The notes under the pieces were generated by a model that saw only the letters and a program-made list of their open reading frames with translations, was not told the origin of the DNA and did no database searches. A stretch of DNA of 64,000 nt from NCBI GenBank assembly GCA_965229355.1, contig OZ245869.1:3782001-3846000 (forward strand), given 5' to 3'. Made by a program: the position numbers and the translations under genes. Below, in pieces: positions 9,565-16,910 of this stretch (the stretch's first letter is position 1; every line of letters starts with the position of its first letter). The stretch comes from GCA-2737725 sp965229355 (GTDB lineage Bacteria; Pseudomonadota; Alphaproteobacteria; Rhodospirillales; Rhodospirillaceae).

Positions 9565-9667
9565 GTGGACCGATCTTGTTGGTTTACCGGGGCCCAGCGA
9601 AACGCGCAACCCGCAGCCCCTTTTCACGTTTAACCCAGGAGGATCAATTACATACGAGGACCAATTC

Positions 9668-9976
9668 ATGAGCAGCGAAGCCCTGCACGCCCCCCGCGAC
9701 CGCTTAAGCCCAGAAACCATCGCGTTTCACCACGCCATTGTTTCGCTGATGGAAGAACTGGAAGCGTCTGACTGGTACCGGCAACGGGCGGATGATTGCG
9801 AAGACCCGGCCTTGAAAAAAGTGCTGCTGCACAACATGCGCGAAGAGATCGAGCACGCCTGCATGCTGCTGGAATGGCTGCGCCGGAACTCTAAAGACTT
9901 CGACGAGCAGATGGGCGAATACCTGTACTCAGACAAGGATATCGTCGAGCAGGAAGAAGGCTCGAAGCACAAATAA
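9668..9976 (+). CDS. Encapsulated-ferritin-type (EncFtn) ferroxidase without shell gene
   Basis: A 102-residue all-helical protein matching encapsulin-associated ferritin, as known from Rhodospirillum rubrum. EELEASDWY (residues 29-37) and EEIEHA (59-64) contain the family metal and entry residues: E29, E30, E32, W36, Y37, E60 and H63 line up with R. rubrum E31, E32, E34, W38, Y39, E62 and H65 at a constant offset of two. Such proteins form annular decamers that oxidise Fe(II), normally inside an encapsulin nanocompartment. Here the protein ends in EEGSKHK with no LTVGSLR-like cargo peptide, and no encapsulin gene is nearby. The ATG is set by GAGGA 7 bases upstream; the frame is open further upstream but without an SD for it. 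Confidence 0.85.
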   Translation: MSSEALHAPRDRLSPETIAFHHAIVSLMEELEASDWYRQRADDCEDPALKKVLLHNMREEIEHACMLLEWLRRNSKDFDEQMGEYLYSDKDIVEQEEGSKHK

Positions 9977-10147
9977 ACGCTCCGGTTCTTATAGTGCTGC
10001 TTCCGTAGCCATACCCCGAAGTCGGGTGGTTAAAAACGCTCGCGACTCAAAACTAACCCTTTGTTTTTACTTTCCTTCCTGTCCAGAACCCCGCATACCC
10101 GTAACACGTGTTTTACAGTCGAACTGGGTGGGGACCCTGACCGCGGT

Positions 10148-10174
10148 AGGACGGCGCCTGAATGGCGCCGTCCT
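10148..10174 (+). repeat. Perfect 11-bp inverted repeat with 5-base loop
   Basis: AGGACGGCGCC, loop TGAAT, GGCGCCGTCCT. There is no T-tract on either strand, so it is not a standard intrinsic terminator. It sits in the 257-base gap after the EncFtn gene, and an ATG at 10162 falls inside the loop, which argues against that ATG as a start. It may be an attenuating or mRNA-stabilising hairpin in the leader of the next gene. Confidence 0.55.
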
Positions 10175-10233
10175 GCACGCACCATAACAAAAGTCCCATT
10201 CCATCGGCGCATCTGGACTGCTTGACCCAACCG

Positions 10234-11154
10234 ATGAATGCGCTCGCCCTCCAAGACAACCCACTGATCTCGCCCGAAGCTGCGGCGAAGTGGTTTCTGC
10301 ACGACATGGCAGAAGTCTCTGGGTTTCTGTCGCTGGGCATTCAGAACATGAGCCCGCTTTCCGTTTACGCCAGCTATCGCCCGATCCTCACCAAGCCTGA
10401 CCCCTGGTACTACGCCGGTGTTGTGGCGTTGGAACTCAGCGCCGTCACCGACCTGTACACCAAAGACGGGGCAGACGAGATTATGCGCGCCGTGTTCGAG
10501 CAAATGGACGCGATGATCGGTCGTCAGGATGACGAGGCTTCAGAACTCACGATGCTGCTGTTGGGTCGTTTGGGCATTGGCTCGGTTCTCATGGGACGGC
10601 GCGTGCCCGAGAACATGATGTCGCGCATTATGCTGTTGCTGCTGGGCAGCGATAAGAACGCCAAAAAAGTAATGCCGGAAGACGGCGCGCAAGAGCAACT
10701 GCGCGCGGCCCTCAAATCCGGCAAGCCGGTGTGGTGGAAAATGTTCGCCCGCCGCTACCGCCTGTCCACCGCGCCTGACTCTGCCATCGCCAGCCGCCTG
10801 ACGATTCAAGTGACCGGCAACCGCAATCGTCACCTGCCCGAAGATTTGCAGACGGCGGCACAAGCGGGCCCAACGCAAGCCGAGCGCGTGATTAAGCTGG
10901 AAGCCTTACGTGTGGCTTTGCAAGAGGCCGAGATTTCTATGCCGGCACCGTCGAATGACGGAGATGATGATGCGGTGTACGAGCCCTTCACCGACGACAC
11001 GCCGGTCGACCATGTGCAAGGCCCTGTTAGCCAAAAGGAAGTGCTGACCGACCTGGATAAGGGCGTCAAAGGCAAACCTAAAAAGGCAGCTGACGACGAA
11101 GAGATGCCCTTCGGCGACGGCACCCTGTCGTTAGAAGGCTACCGCGTCGACTGA
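10234..11154 (+). CDS. Unrecognised protein with acidic C-terminal region
   Basis: About 306 residues from ATG 10234 (24 more if the ATG at 10162 is used; neither has a good SD). I do not recognise the family. The first two thirds are helical and soluble with hydrophobic patches (SELTMLLLGRLGIGSVLMGRRV, MMSRIMLLLLGS) and no signal peptide; from about residue 225 the chain becomes acidic and low in complexity (NDGDDDAVYEP), ending with GDGTLSLEGYRVD. Codon use matches the neighbours and the frame is long, so it is very likely real. It lies between the EncFtn and DUF1993 genes on the same strand, but the gaps exceed 250 bases. Confidence 0.8.
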   Translation: MNALALQDNPLISPEAAAKWFLHDMAEVSGFLSLGIQNMSPLSVYASYRPILTKPDPWYYAGVVALELSAVTDLYTKDGADEIMRAVFEQMDAMIGRQDDEASELTMLLLGRLGIGSVLMGRRVPENMMSRIMLLLLGSDKNAKKVMPEDGAQEQLRAALKSGKPVWWKMFARRYRLSTAPDSAIASRLTIQVTGNRNRHLPEDLQTAAQAGPTQAERVIKLEALRVALQEAEISMPAPSNDGDDDAVYEPFTDDTPVDHVQGPVSQKEVLTDLDKGVKGKPKKAADDEEMPFGDGTLSLEGYRVD

Positions 11155-11417
11155 CGCGTAAGCCGAAGCGCGTCGATTAGGCTAAAAGCGCGTAGCCGCG
11201 TTCCACACAATCCCCCGCCCCGCTTTTCCACGCATTCCCCCACGGGTCCTGCAAATTGCCTGCAAATGCAGGGAACGGCTGCACCCGATAGGCGAAAGCA
11301 CCCCACGGCCAATGTTTGGCCGAATGAAGGTGTTTTCACTTTTCGGTTTTCAAAAAACCTCTAATCTCCGCGCCGATTGTTCCACTTCAAAAGCATCTTA
11401 ATTCGAAAGGTTTTCCT

Positions 11418-11927
11418 ATGGCGCTCGGCCTGTACGACGTTGCTGTTCCTGCCTTCAACCGCGCTCTGAAAAGCGCGCAAACGACCCTCGCAAAAGCCGA
11501 AGCCCATGCGACGGAAAAGAAGCTCGACCCTACTGCTTTATTGTTGTTCCGCCTGTACCCAGACATGTTCAACTTCACCCGCCAGATCCAAATGGTGACC
11601 AACATGGCGCAATGGGGCTGTGCATTGCTGGCCGGTCAAGAGCGTCCGAACTGGGGCGATGTGGAGCCGACGTTTGCGGCCTTGAACGAGCGCGTGCAAA
11701 AGACCATCGACTTCGTGGCAACCTTCAAGCCTGAGCAATTGAACGGCGCTGAAGACAAGCCGATTGAACTGAAGTTCCCGAACTTCGCCATGCCGTTTAC
11801 CAGCGGCACGCAGTTCATCACCGAGTTCGTGTTGCCGAACCTCTATTTCCACAGCGCGGCCGCTTACAACATTCTGCGCCACAACGGCATTGCAGTTGGC
11901 AAGTCAGACTTCTTGGCCCGCGGCTAA
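11418..11927 (+). CDS. DUF1993 family protein
   Basis: A 169-residue soluble protein with the DUF1993 pattern: ALLLFRLYPDMFNFTRQIQMV (residues about 41-61), FPNFAMPFTSGTQFITEFVLPNLYFHSAAAYNILRHNG, and the typical C-terminal GKSDFL. The family has a DinB-like four-helix-bundle look, but no function is established to my knowledge. AAAGG lies 7 bases before the ATG. It is a single-gene unit ended by a strong terminator at 12001. Confidence 0.88.
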   Translation: MALGLYDVAVPAFNRALKSAQTTLAKAEAHATEKKLDPTALLLFRLYPDMFNFTRQIQMVTNMAQWGCALLAGQERPNWGDVEPTFAALNERVQKTIDFVATFKPEQLNGAEDKPIELKFPNFAMPFTSGTQFITEFVLPNLYFHSAAAYNILRHNGIAVGKSDFLARG

Positions 11928-12000
11928 GACACGCCGACTAAAAGACAGCGAAAAACACGCGGAATAAAAAGATCAACTTTCGCGTGCTAGAATTGAACAG

Positions 12001-12038
12001 CGCGCTACGTGTATAAACTGCACGTAGCGCGTTTTTTT
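12001..12038 (+). terminator. Intrinsic terminator after DUF1993
   Basis: An 11-bp perfect stem (CGCGCTACGTG / CACGTAGCGCG) with a 9-base loop is followed by seven T residues. It ends transcription of the DUF1993 gene and lies 27 bases before the next GTG start, so the PAS_5 gene needs its own promoter or read-through. Confidence 0.92.
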
Positions 12039-12064
12039 ATGAGGCGCTTTTTTATTGGGTTTAA

Positions 12065-12607
12065 GTGAGTGCCGCCGTGGACCGACTAGAAGCTTTCTTT
12101 GCTCACTGGCGGTCTATTCCTCGCGCGGGTCTCGTTCCGAGTTTGCGTGATTATCTCGACGTTCCACGTCCGGATATTCAGCCTTGGACGATCATTCTCG
12201 ACATCGAAGCCCACGGTTTACCCGTGCGTCTGTTTGGCACCGCCCTCACTGAATTGATGGGCCTGGATGGCACGGGCCATGATTACACTTTGGCGGTGCG
12301 TGAAAGCCGCCGCGCTCAAGTGTTAGCGCGCGATACGCTTTGCACCACACACCCCTGCGGATTGCGGCTCGGTATGCAAGCTGTGACCCAAAAAGGCCGC
12401 GCCTTTATCAATACGGTGCTGGTGCTGCCGGTGATGCGCGGGCCAAACAGCTTCTCGATTATCCGCGTTTCTGACGTGGGAGCGTTTGTCGACGAATTAG
12501 ATCCCGTGCACCCTTTAAGCATCAGCCACTACACGCAAGCCGAATGGGTCGACATCGGTGCGGGTGTGCCACCCTCGCCGCCATGGACTAAACTCGCCGC
12601 GAAGTAA
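12065..12607 (+). CDS. PAS_5 family protein (PAS-like sensor domain)
   Basis: A 180-residue paralogue of the protein at 192-755: RPDIQPWTIILDIE, LFGTAL, HPCG near residue 97, and a C-terminal EWVDIGAGVPP before a proline-rich end, all in the same order. The PAS_5 family (PF07310) is a PAS-fold sensor module without an attached output domain. It starts with GTG and has no strong SD. It is convergent with popZ and shares a bidirectional terminator with it. No ligand can be inferred. Confidence 0.82.
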   Translation: MSAAVDRLEAFFAHWRSIPRAGLVPSLRDYLDVPRPDIQPWTIILDIEAHGLPVRLFGTALTELMGLDGTGHDYTLAVRESRRAQVLARDTLCTTHPCGLRLGMQAVTQKGRAFINTVLVLPVMRGPNSFSIIRVSDVGAFVDELDPVHPLSISHYTQAEWVDIGAGVPPSPPWTKLAAK

Positions 12608-12613
12608 AAAAGA

Positions 12614-12643
12614 AAAACCCGGCGAACAGTGTCACCGGGTTTT
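12614..12643. terminator. Bidirectional terminator between PAS_5 gene and popZ
   Basis: AAAACCCGG (12614-12622) pairs with CCGGGTTTT (12635-12643) around a 12-base loop. The A-run on one side and T-run on the other make it work in both directions, as expected between convergent genes. Confidence 0.85.
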
Positions 12644-12686
12644 GAGTTCGCGTTTTAAAAACGCTGATGGAAACTTGAAACTACGC

Positions 12687-13376
12687 CTACATGGTTTCCG
12701 AACGGTTGACGATGCGCTCGATTTCTTGCTTCACGATGCGCTCGACCATGTACGGCAAATTCGTATCCAGCCAGTGCTTCAACACCGGCGTGCAGATTTC
12801 GCGAACCAACTGCTCCAACGTGATCCCAGAGTTACCCAACGAGATCGCACGTTCGCGCGCCACAGCTTGCGCCAGGCCTGCAATCGAAGCACCGGCAGCT
12901 TGTGCGGTCGGATCGCTGACCAAGTAGTGCTGCGGCGCGTATTGCTGTTGGTACTGCTCCTGGTACATCTGCTGCTGTTGCGGCTGATATACAGGCTCTT
13001 GCGGAACTTGCTGCTCGACCGACAACTCCAATGGCTCGGGCTCAGGGTCCACGGCCATGATATCGGGACCGGGCTCTTCCGGCAGTTCGTCGAAAATCGA
13101 AGCTTCTGGTTCTGGCTCGGGGTCCGCCATTACCAACTCAGGCATTGGCTCGGGTTCCGGCTCAATAATGGGCTCGGGTTCTGGTTCCGGCTCGGGTTCT
13201 GGTTCCGGCTCGGGTTCAGGCGGCGGTGGCGGCGGCTCTACTGCCTTTGGCGGCGGCGGAGGCGCAGCTTTTGCCGGCTCAGGCTTTGCAGCCTCACCGT
13301 CATCTTCCGATAAGATCTTTCGAATGGAGGCAAGGATGTCCTCCATCGATGGTTCTTGTTGACCGTCAGCGCTCAT
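12687..13376 (-). CDS. popZ: Polar organising protein PopZ (DUF2497)
   Basis: Forms a condensate at the cell pole that anchors the chromosome origin (ParB/parS) and recruits cell-cycle regulators. 229 residues: an N-terminal helix with EPSMEDILASIRKILSED (8-25), a long disordered middle, and the DUF2497 oligomerisation helices LEQLVREICTPVLKHWLD and VERIVKQEIERIV at 188-223. The middle is unusual: a (PE)8 run at 53-68 with further PEPEP blocks to residue 115, then a Q/Y-rich stretch at 123-151. The order pcm-tolC-popZ-valS is typical of alphaproteobacteria. GGGGAG lies 10 bases before the ATG. Confidence 0.93.
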   Translation of the reverse strand: MSADGQQEPSMEDILASIRKILSEDDGEAAKPEPAKAAPPPPPKAVEPPPPPPEPEPEPEPEPEPEPEPIIEPEPEPMPELVMADPEPEPEASIFDELPEEPGPDIMAVDPEPEPLELSVEQQVPQEPVYQPQQQQMYQEQYQQQYAPQHYLVSDPTAQAAGASIAGLAQAVARERAISLGNSGITLEQLVREICTPVLKHWLDTNLPYMVERIVKQEIERIVNRSETM

Positions 13377-13437
13377 AAGCCGACCACTCCCCGCAGCATT
13401 GTGCCGCTTTCTTTGAGAGTGACATAGGGCACAACAC

Positions 13438-13459
13438 TTAACAATTCTCTAACAGACTC
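13438..13459 (-). promoter_or_regulatory. CtrA-like box next to a GANTC site upstream of popZ
   Basis: TTAA-N7-CTAAC (13438-13453) differs by one base from the CtrA consensus TTAA-N7-TTAAC, and GACTC (a GANTC CcrM methylation site) follows at 13455-13459. Both lie 62-83 bases upstream of the popZ ATG, within promoter range. GcrA, encoded at 44688-45152, acts at methylated GANTC promoters. Short motifs like these can occur by chance. Confidence 0.3.
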
Positions 13460-13578
13460 AGGCCCTTAACGCAAAACCACCCGCGTTTGTCACATCTGAG
13501 GGCATTATAGCACACAAAACCGCCAGTTACGCCTTTTTTGGACGTAACCGACTGGCCTGCCTCATTTCTTGCCTTATT

Positions 13579-15012
13579 TTATTTTTGGCCCAGGGCCGCG
13601 TCGGCGCTGGCATCCTTGCTGCCACCAAAGGCTTGATGCTTCACGTCATCATAGTGCGCGACCGGATCGTACACTTGAACTTGCAGGCCGATGTTCTGGG
13701 CCGTCAGTTGCCCCAACCCTGCCAGCAATTGATACGACGCGATGATCTGGTTGCTTTCCGCCGTCACCAAATTCACGCGGGAATTCAGCAATTCTTGCTC
13801 GGCATCCAACACGTCCAGCACGGTCCGCGAGCCGACTTCGGCTTCACGTTGCACGCCTTCGAGGGCGATTTCGTTAGCTTTGATTTGCGAGCGCAGCGAT
13901 TCCAAGCTGGCCGTGGCCGATTGGAACGTTTCGAACGACGCGGTTGCGGTTTCACGCGCATCGTCACGCGCTTGATCAGCTTCCAAACGACGTTGGCCCG
14001 CGACGTGTTTGCTTTGACGCAAACGCGCGTATTCAGCACCGGATTGATACAACGGCACTGTTAACACAGCTCGGGCTTGAGCATTTTCAGCACGGCTTAC
14101 GTCGGCGACGGTATCCCACCCCTTTTGATACGATGCTTCCAATTGCACAGACGGCAGCAAATCAGAGCGCGTCACATCAATTTGCTTTTGCGCGGCCTGA
14201 GCTGTGTAATCAGCAGCCACGAAGTTCGGGTTGCTCTTCAAAGCCAGCGCTACCGCTTCATCAGATGTTGTCGGCAAACCTTTCGCAGCCGGGGGCGGCG
14301 TCAATGCTTCCGGGGCTTTACCGATGTTGTTCTGATAGGCCGCCCGCGACTTCTGCAAGTTGCCTTCAGCGGTAATCATGTCAGCACGCGCGCCCGCTAA
14401 ACGGGCTTCAGATTGCGCAACGTCGGTTCGCGTAATTTCACCGACGCGGAAGCGATCATTCGTTGCATCAAATTGGCGCTTCAGCACTTGCACGTTGTTG
14501 CGGCGCAGTTCGACGACCGCTTGATCGCGCAGCACGCCAACATATGCCGACACAGCGTCAACCAGCACTTGCGCTTCACTCGCTTGCAAACGCGCACGCT
14601 GAGCTTTCACGTTGGCTTTCGCTTGCGAGGTGGCTGCCGTTGTACCGAAGCCATCGAACACCGGCTGCACGAATTGCGCTGCTGCGGTTTCAGACGTGCG
14701 CAGTGTGGTGCCGCTGCCGACAACAGCGCCGCCGCTAGCCCCATTGCTAATGATATTGGTGGTTGCGCGTGTGCGCGCTACGTTGCCGTTCAAATTCAAC
14801 GTCGGACGCCAGCCCGACAAGGCAATCGGCACGCTTTCGTCGACCGAGCGCAAAGCCGCACGCGCGGCCAGGAGTGTCGGGTTATTTTGGTAAGCAAGCG
14901 CCAACGCTTCTTCAATCGTCTCGGCTCGCGCCTGGCTAGCGCCCACCAGCGCAACACCGGCCAACAGAACAGCTTTGAATGTATGAGACAACAGCATAAC
15001 CCGTCCGTTCAT
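13579..15012 (-). CDS. tolC: TolC-family outer-membrane channel protein
   Basis: About 477 residues. An N-terminal signal peptide (MNGRVMLLSHTFKAVLLAGV to SQARA) precedes the mature start ETIEEALALAYQNNPTLLAAR, the usual opening of TolC-like proteins; two repeated outer-membrane efflux domains follow with long coiled-coil segments. It forms the trimeric exit duct for type I secretion or RND/ABC efflux; no partner pump is in the window. I chose the ATG at 15012 because GGAG lies 6 bases upstream; the frame extends 18 codons further without better support. Spacing to pcm is about 290 bases, so it probably has its own promoter. The name is by family, not by proven orthology. Confidence 0.93.
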   Translation of the reverse strand: MNGRVMLLSHTFKAVLLAGVALVGASQARAETIEEALALAYQNNPTLLAARAALRSVDESVPIALSGWRPTLNLNGNVARTRATTNIISNGASGGAVVGSGTTLRTSETAAAQFVQPVFDGFGTTAATSQAKANVKAQRARLQASEAQVLVDAVSAYVGVLRDQAVVELRRNNVQVLKRQFDATNDRFRVGEITRTDVAQSEARLAGARADMITAEGNLQKSRAAYQNNIGKAPEALTPPPAAKGLPTTSDEAVALALKSNPNFVAADYTAQAAQKQIDVTRSDLLPSVQLEASYQKGWDTVADVSRAENAQARAVLTVPLYQSGAEYARLRQSKHVAGQRRLEADQARDDARETATASFETFQSATASLESLRSQIKANEIALEGVQREAEVGSRTVLDVLDAEQELLNSRVNLVTAESNQIIASYQLLAGLGQLTAQNIGLQVQVYDPVAHYDDVKHQAFGGSKDASADAALGQK

Positions 15013-15305
15013 CGGACACTCCATTTCATCAATGAATATCAACCCGCGAGATAAGTAACTGAACACTCACTTCGCATCTACCCAAAATCGGTAACCCTTT
15101 GTGACACTTAGGATAGCGAATGACTTACGCAAAAAGCGTATGCCCCCGCTCATTTTATGGCGTCCAAAGGGCTCAGAATGACTTAGGACAAAGAGGGATT
15201 TAAGGGACGATGAGCGATTTTCAGTCTAGACCGCGCGCGCAAACAGACTCGCTCTATACGTAAGCAAAGAACCGCAAGCTATTACAGTTAAAGAGAAATA
15301 CAGCC

Positions 15306-15956
15306 TTAAAACACAAAGCCTGTTTGCTTCTGGAACCCCGGCAAAATCGAGGTCGACGCATCGAATTCGGTGCGGTGGCCAAAGGCATTGCCCGAGCGCG
15401 TAATCAGGGTCGCACGGCCCACGGGGCCATCAGCCACGATCACAACCATGCGGCCGCCATCGGCCAACTGGTTCTTCAAGGCATCCGGCACGTCAGAGAC
15501 AGCGCCGTTGACGAAAATAACGTCGAACGGGCCCTGCTCGGGCTTGCCACGTGTCAGGTCGCCCGAGACAACGGCAGCATTATCAACAGAAAGCTCGGTG
15601 AGCACTTTTGAAGCCGCAGCTACAAAGTCTGGGTCGCTTTCCACAGCCACAACAGAGCTAGCCATGCGGGCCAAGACTGCCGTCGAGTAGCCCATGCCAG
15701 CACCAATCACCAAGGCACTGTCAGTGGTTTGAATGTCCGCCAGTTGCAGCAAACGGCCCAAAACCATGGGCTCCATGATCACGCGGCCTTTGCCAATCGG
15801 CAAATCATCGTCGACATAAGCGAACTGACGTTGTTCGGCGGGCAAGAATTTCTCGCGCGGTACTTCAGAAATGGCGTCGATCACCAACGGGTCGGTGACC
15901 CGGTTGGTTTTGACCTGACTGGCAACCATGTTGCGGCGTGCGGCTGCGAAATCCAT
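15306..15956 (-). CDS. pcm: Protein-L-isoaspartate O-methyltransferase family protein
   Basis: 216 residues. N-terminal ARRNMVASQVKTNRVTDPLVIDAI and VPREKFLP are typical of alphaproteobacterial Pcm-like proteins; the SAM-binding motif I is ALVIGAGMGYSTAVLA (about residues 81-96), followed by VVAVESD. The canonical enzyme methylates L-isoaspartyl residues for repair. In this branch motif I reads IGAGMG rather than the usual GTGSG, so the repair activity should not be assumed. It heads the conserved pcm-tolC-popZ order. The 228 bases before the tRNA genes hold only a small GGGGT/ACCCC hairpin at 16053-16067 and a likely tRNA promoter. Confidence 0.85.
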   Translation of the reverse strand: MDFAAARRNMVASQVKTNRVTDPLVIDAISEVPREKFLPAEQRQFAYVDDDLPIGKGRVIMEPMVLGRLLQLADIQTTDSALVIGAGMGYSTAVLARMASSVVAVESDPDFVAAASKVLTELSVDNAAVVSGDLTRGKPEQGPFDVIFVNGAVSDVPDALKNQLADGGRMVVIVADGPVGRATLITRSGNAFGHRTEFDASTSILPGFQKQTGFVF

Positions 15957-16165
15957 GTAGAGACCCCAAAATCACTGAAATCCAAGCTTCCCGTTTATAA
16001 GCGCCAAGGCTTTGAAAAACAACGCAGGAGGTAGATTAAAAAAGGTGTGTTCGGGGTGCTTGACCCCTTGGAATCTCACCTCTATAAACCGCCTTCCTTT
16101 TGCGGGCCGGATTGTTACAGCAACCGGCACAAAGAAAGGAAAGCTGAGGGCGGCCATAGACTTCT

Positions 16166-16173
16166 GCTATAAA
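16166..16173 (+). promoter_or_regulatory. Extended -10 element of the tRNA promoter
   Basis: CTGCTATAAAAT contains the extended -10 TGCTATAAA with the TATAAA hexamer ending 11 bases before tRNA-Cys. No good -35 hexamer is seen, which an extended -10 can tolerate. It would drive both tRNA genes. Confidence 0.45.
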
Positions 16174-16184
16174 ATGGCCCTTAA

Positions 16185-16258
16185 GGCCGAGTGGTAGAGT
16201 GGTCATGCAGCGGACTGCAAATCCGCGTACGTCGGTTCGATTCCGGCCTCGGCCTCCA
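16185..16258 (+). tRNA. tRNA-Cys (GCA)
   Basis: A 74-base cloverleaf with acceptor stem GGCCGAG/CTCGGCC, anticodon GCA at 16217-16219 in the loop CTGCAAA, TPsiC arm with GGTTCGATTCC, discriminator T and encoded CCA at 16256-16258. It decodes UGC and UGU. Confidence 0.96.
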
Positions 16259-16287
16259 ACCCTTGCAAGGTTGAAATGAGACACTGG

Positions 16288-16362
16288 TCCGGCGTAGCTC
16301 AATGGTAGAGCACGCGGCTGTTAACCGCGGGGTTACAGGTTCGAGCCCTGTCGCCGGAGCCA
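16288..16362 (+). tRNA. tRNA-Asn (GTT)
   Basis: A 75-base cloverleaf with acceptor stem TCCGGCG/CGCCGGA, anticodon GTT at 16320-16322 in the loop CTGTTAA, TPsiC arm with GGTTCGAGCCC, discriminator G and encoded CCA. It lies 29 bases after tRNA-Cys and is very likely processed from the same transcript. Confidence 0.96.
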
Positions 16363-16407
16363 TCTCCCCCGAGAGCAATCTCGAGACGAGAAAATGGTTC
16401 GCAAACA

Positions 16408-16439
16408 AAAAAGGCCTTCCCTCACCGGAAGGCCTTTTT
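16408..16439. terminator. Bidirectional terminator between tRNA-Asn and the DUF1772 gene
   Basis: A perfect 13-bp stem (AAAAAGGCCTTCC / GGAAGGCCTTTTT) with the 6-base loop CTCACC. The T-run follows the stem on both strands. It ends the tRNA transcript and, from the other side, the LysR-DUF1772 operon. Confidence 0.93.
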
Positions 16440-16442
16440 GCT

Positions 16443-16910
16443 TTATGCCCGCGCGATGAGTTCTGTCACATAAAGTGCAGCCGTGACTGTAGATGTGCCA
16501 GTGCGCACATGGTTCCAGCGCGTCCATTTAGACAAATATTCAGCCCACACAGATCTTGCATCATCACTGCTCGCATCAACTGCGGCGAGCGCGTTGTTCA
16601 GCGGCACATTGAAAGCCAGCGTGCAGATGAACATCCCGACCACATACGTCACGCACACGGCTGTTAGAAAACCGGTTGGATCGAGCACCACCAAAACAAC
16701 ACTAGCTAATGTGGTGCCCAGAAACAGCGGCATGAATAATGAACGGGTAATCAGGCGGTTGATGGCATTCATAGCCGCAATACCACTCACCTGCCCGGCT
16801 TGCTGTAATGCCGACATAATGAAAACAGAGAATGCGAAATAAATTCCAGCCATCAGCCCACAGCCGATGGCCAAGAACCAGAGCAACGCAGTGACGATGA
16901 AATCGCTCAT
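16443..16910 (-). CDS. DUF1772 family membrane protein
   Basis: A 155-residue protein with four membrane helices: residues about 5-30, 59-80, 82-102 and one near the C-terminus. The motifs GLMAGIYFAFS, MNAINRLI and FNVPLNNALAA belong to DUF1772 (related to anthrone oxygenases). The reaction, if any, is unknown here. Its ATG overlaps the stop of the LysR gene by four bases (ATGA), so it is translationally coupled to that regulator. Confidence 0.85.
   Translation of the reverse strand: MSDFIVTALLWFLAIGCGLMAGIYFAFSVFIMSALQQAGQVSGIAAMNAINRLITRSLFMPLFLGTTLASVVLVVLDPTGFLTAVCVTYVVGMFICTLAFNVPLNNALAAVDASSDDARSVWAEYLSKWTRWNHVRTGTSTVTAALYVTELIARA

Noticed and set aside
9976..11154. Encapsulin shell gene next to the EncFtn gene
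   Set aside because: No reading frame here resembles the HK97-like encapsulin fold; the downstream protein is helical with an acidic tail.
12558..13313. A 251-codon plus-strand open frame opposite popZ
   Set aside because: It arises from the repetitive Pro/Glu codons of popZ read backwards, giving a low-complexity Arg/Leu/Gly-rich product; PopZ itself is clear on the other strand.
16053..16067. GGGGT/ACCCC hairpin between pcm and tRNA-Cys
   Set aside because: The 5-bp stem has no T-tract and no relation to a gene end; too weak to call a terminator.
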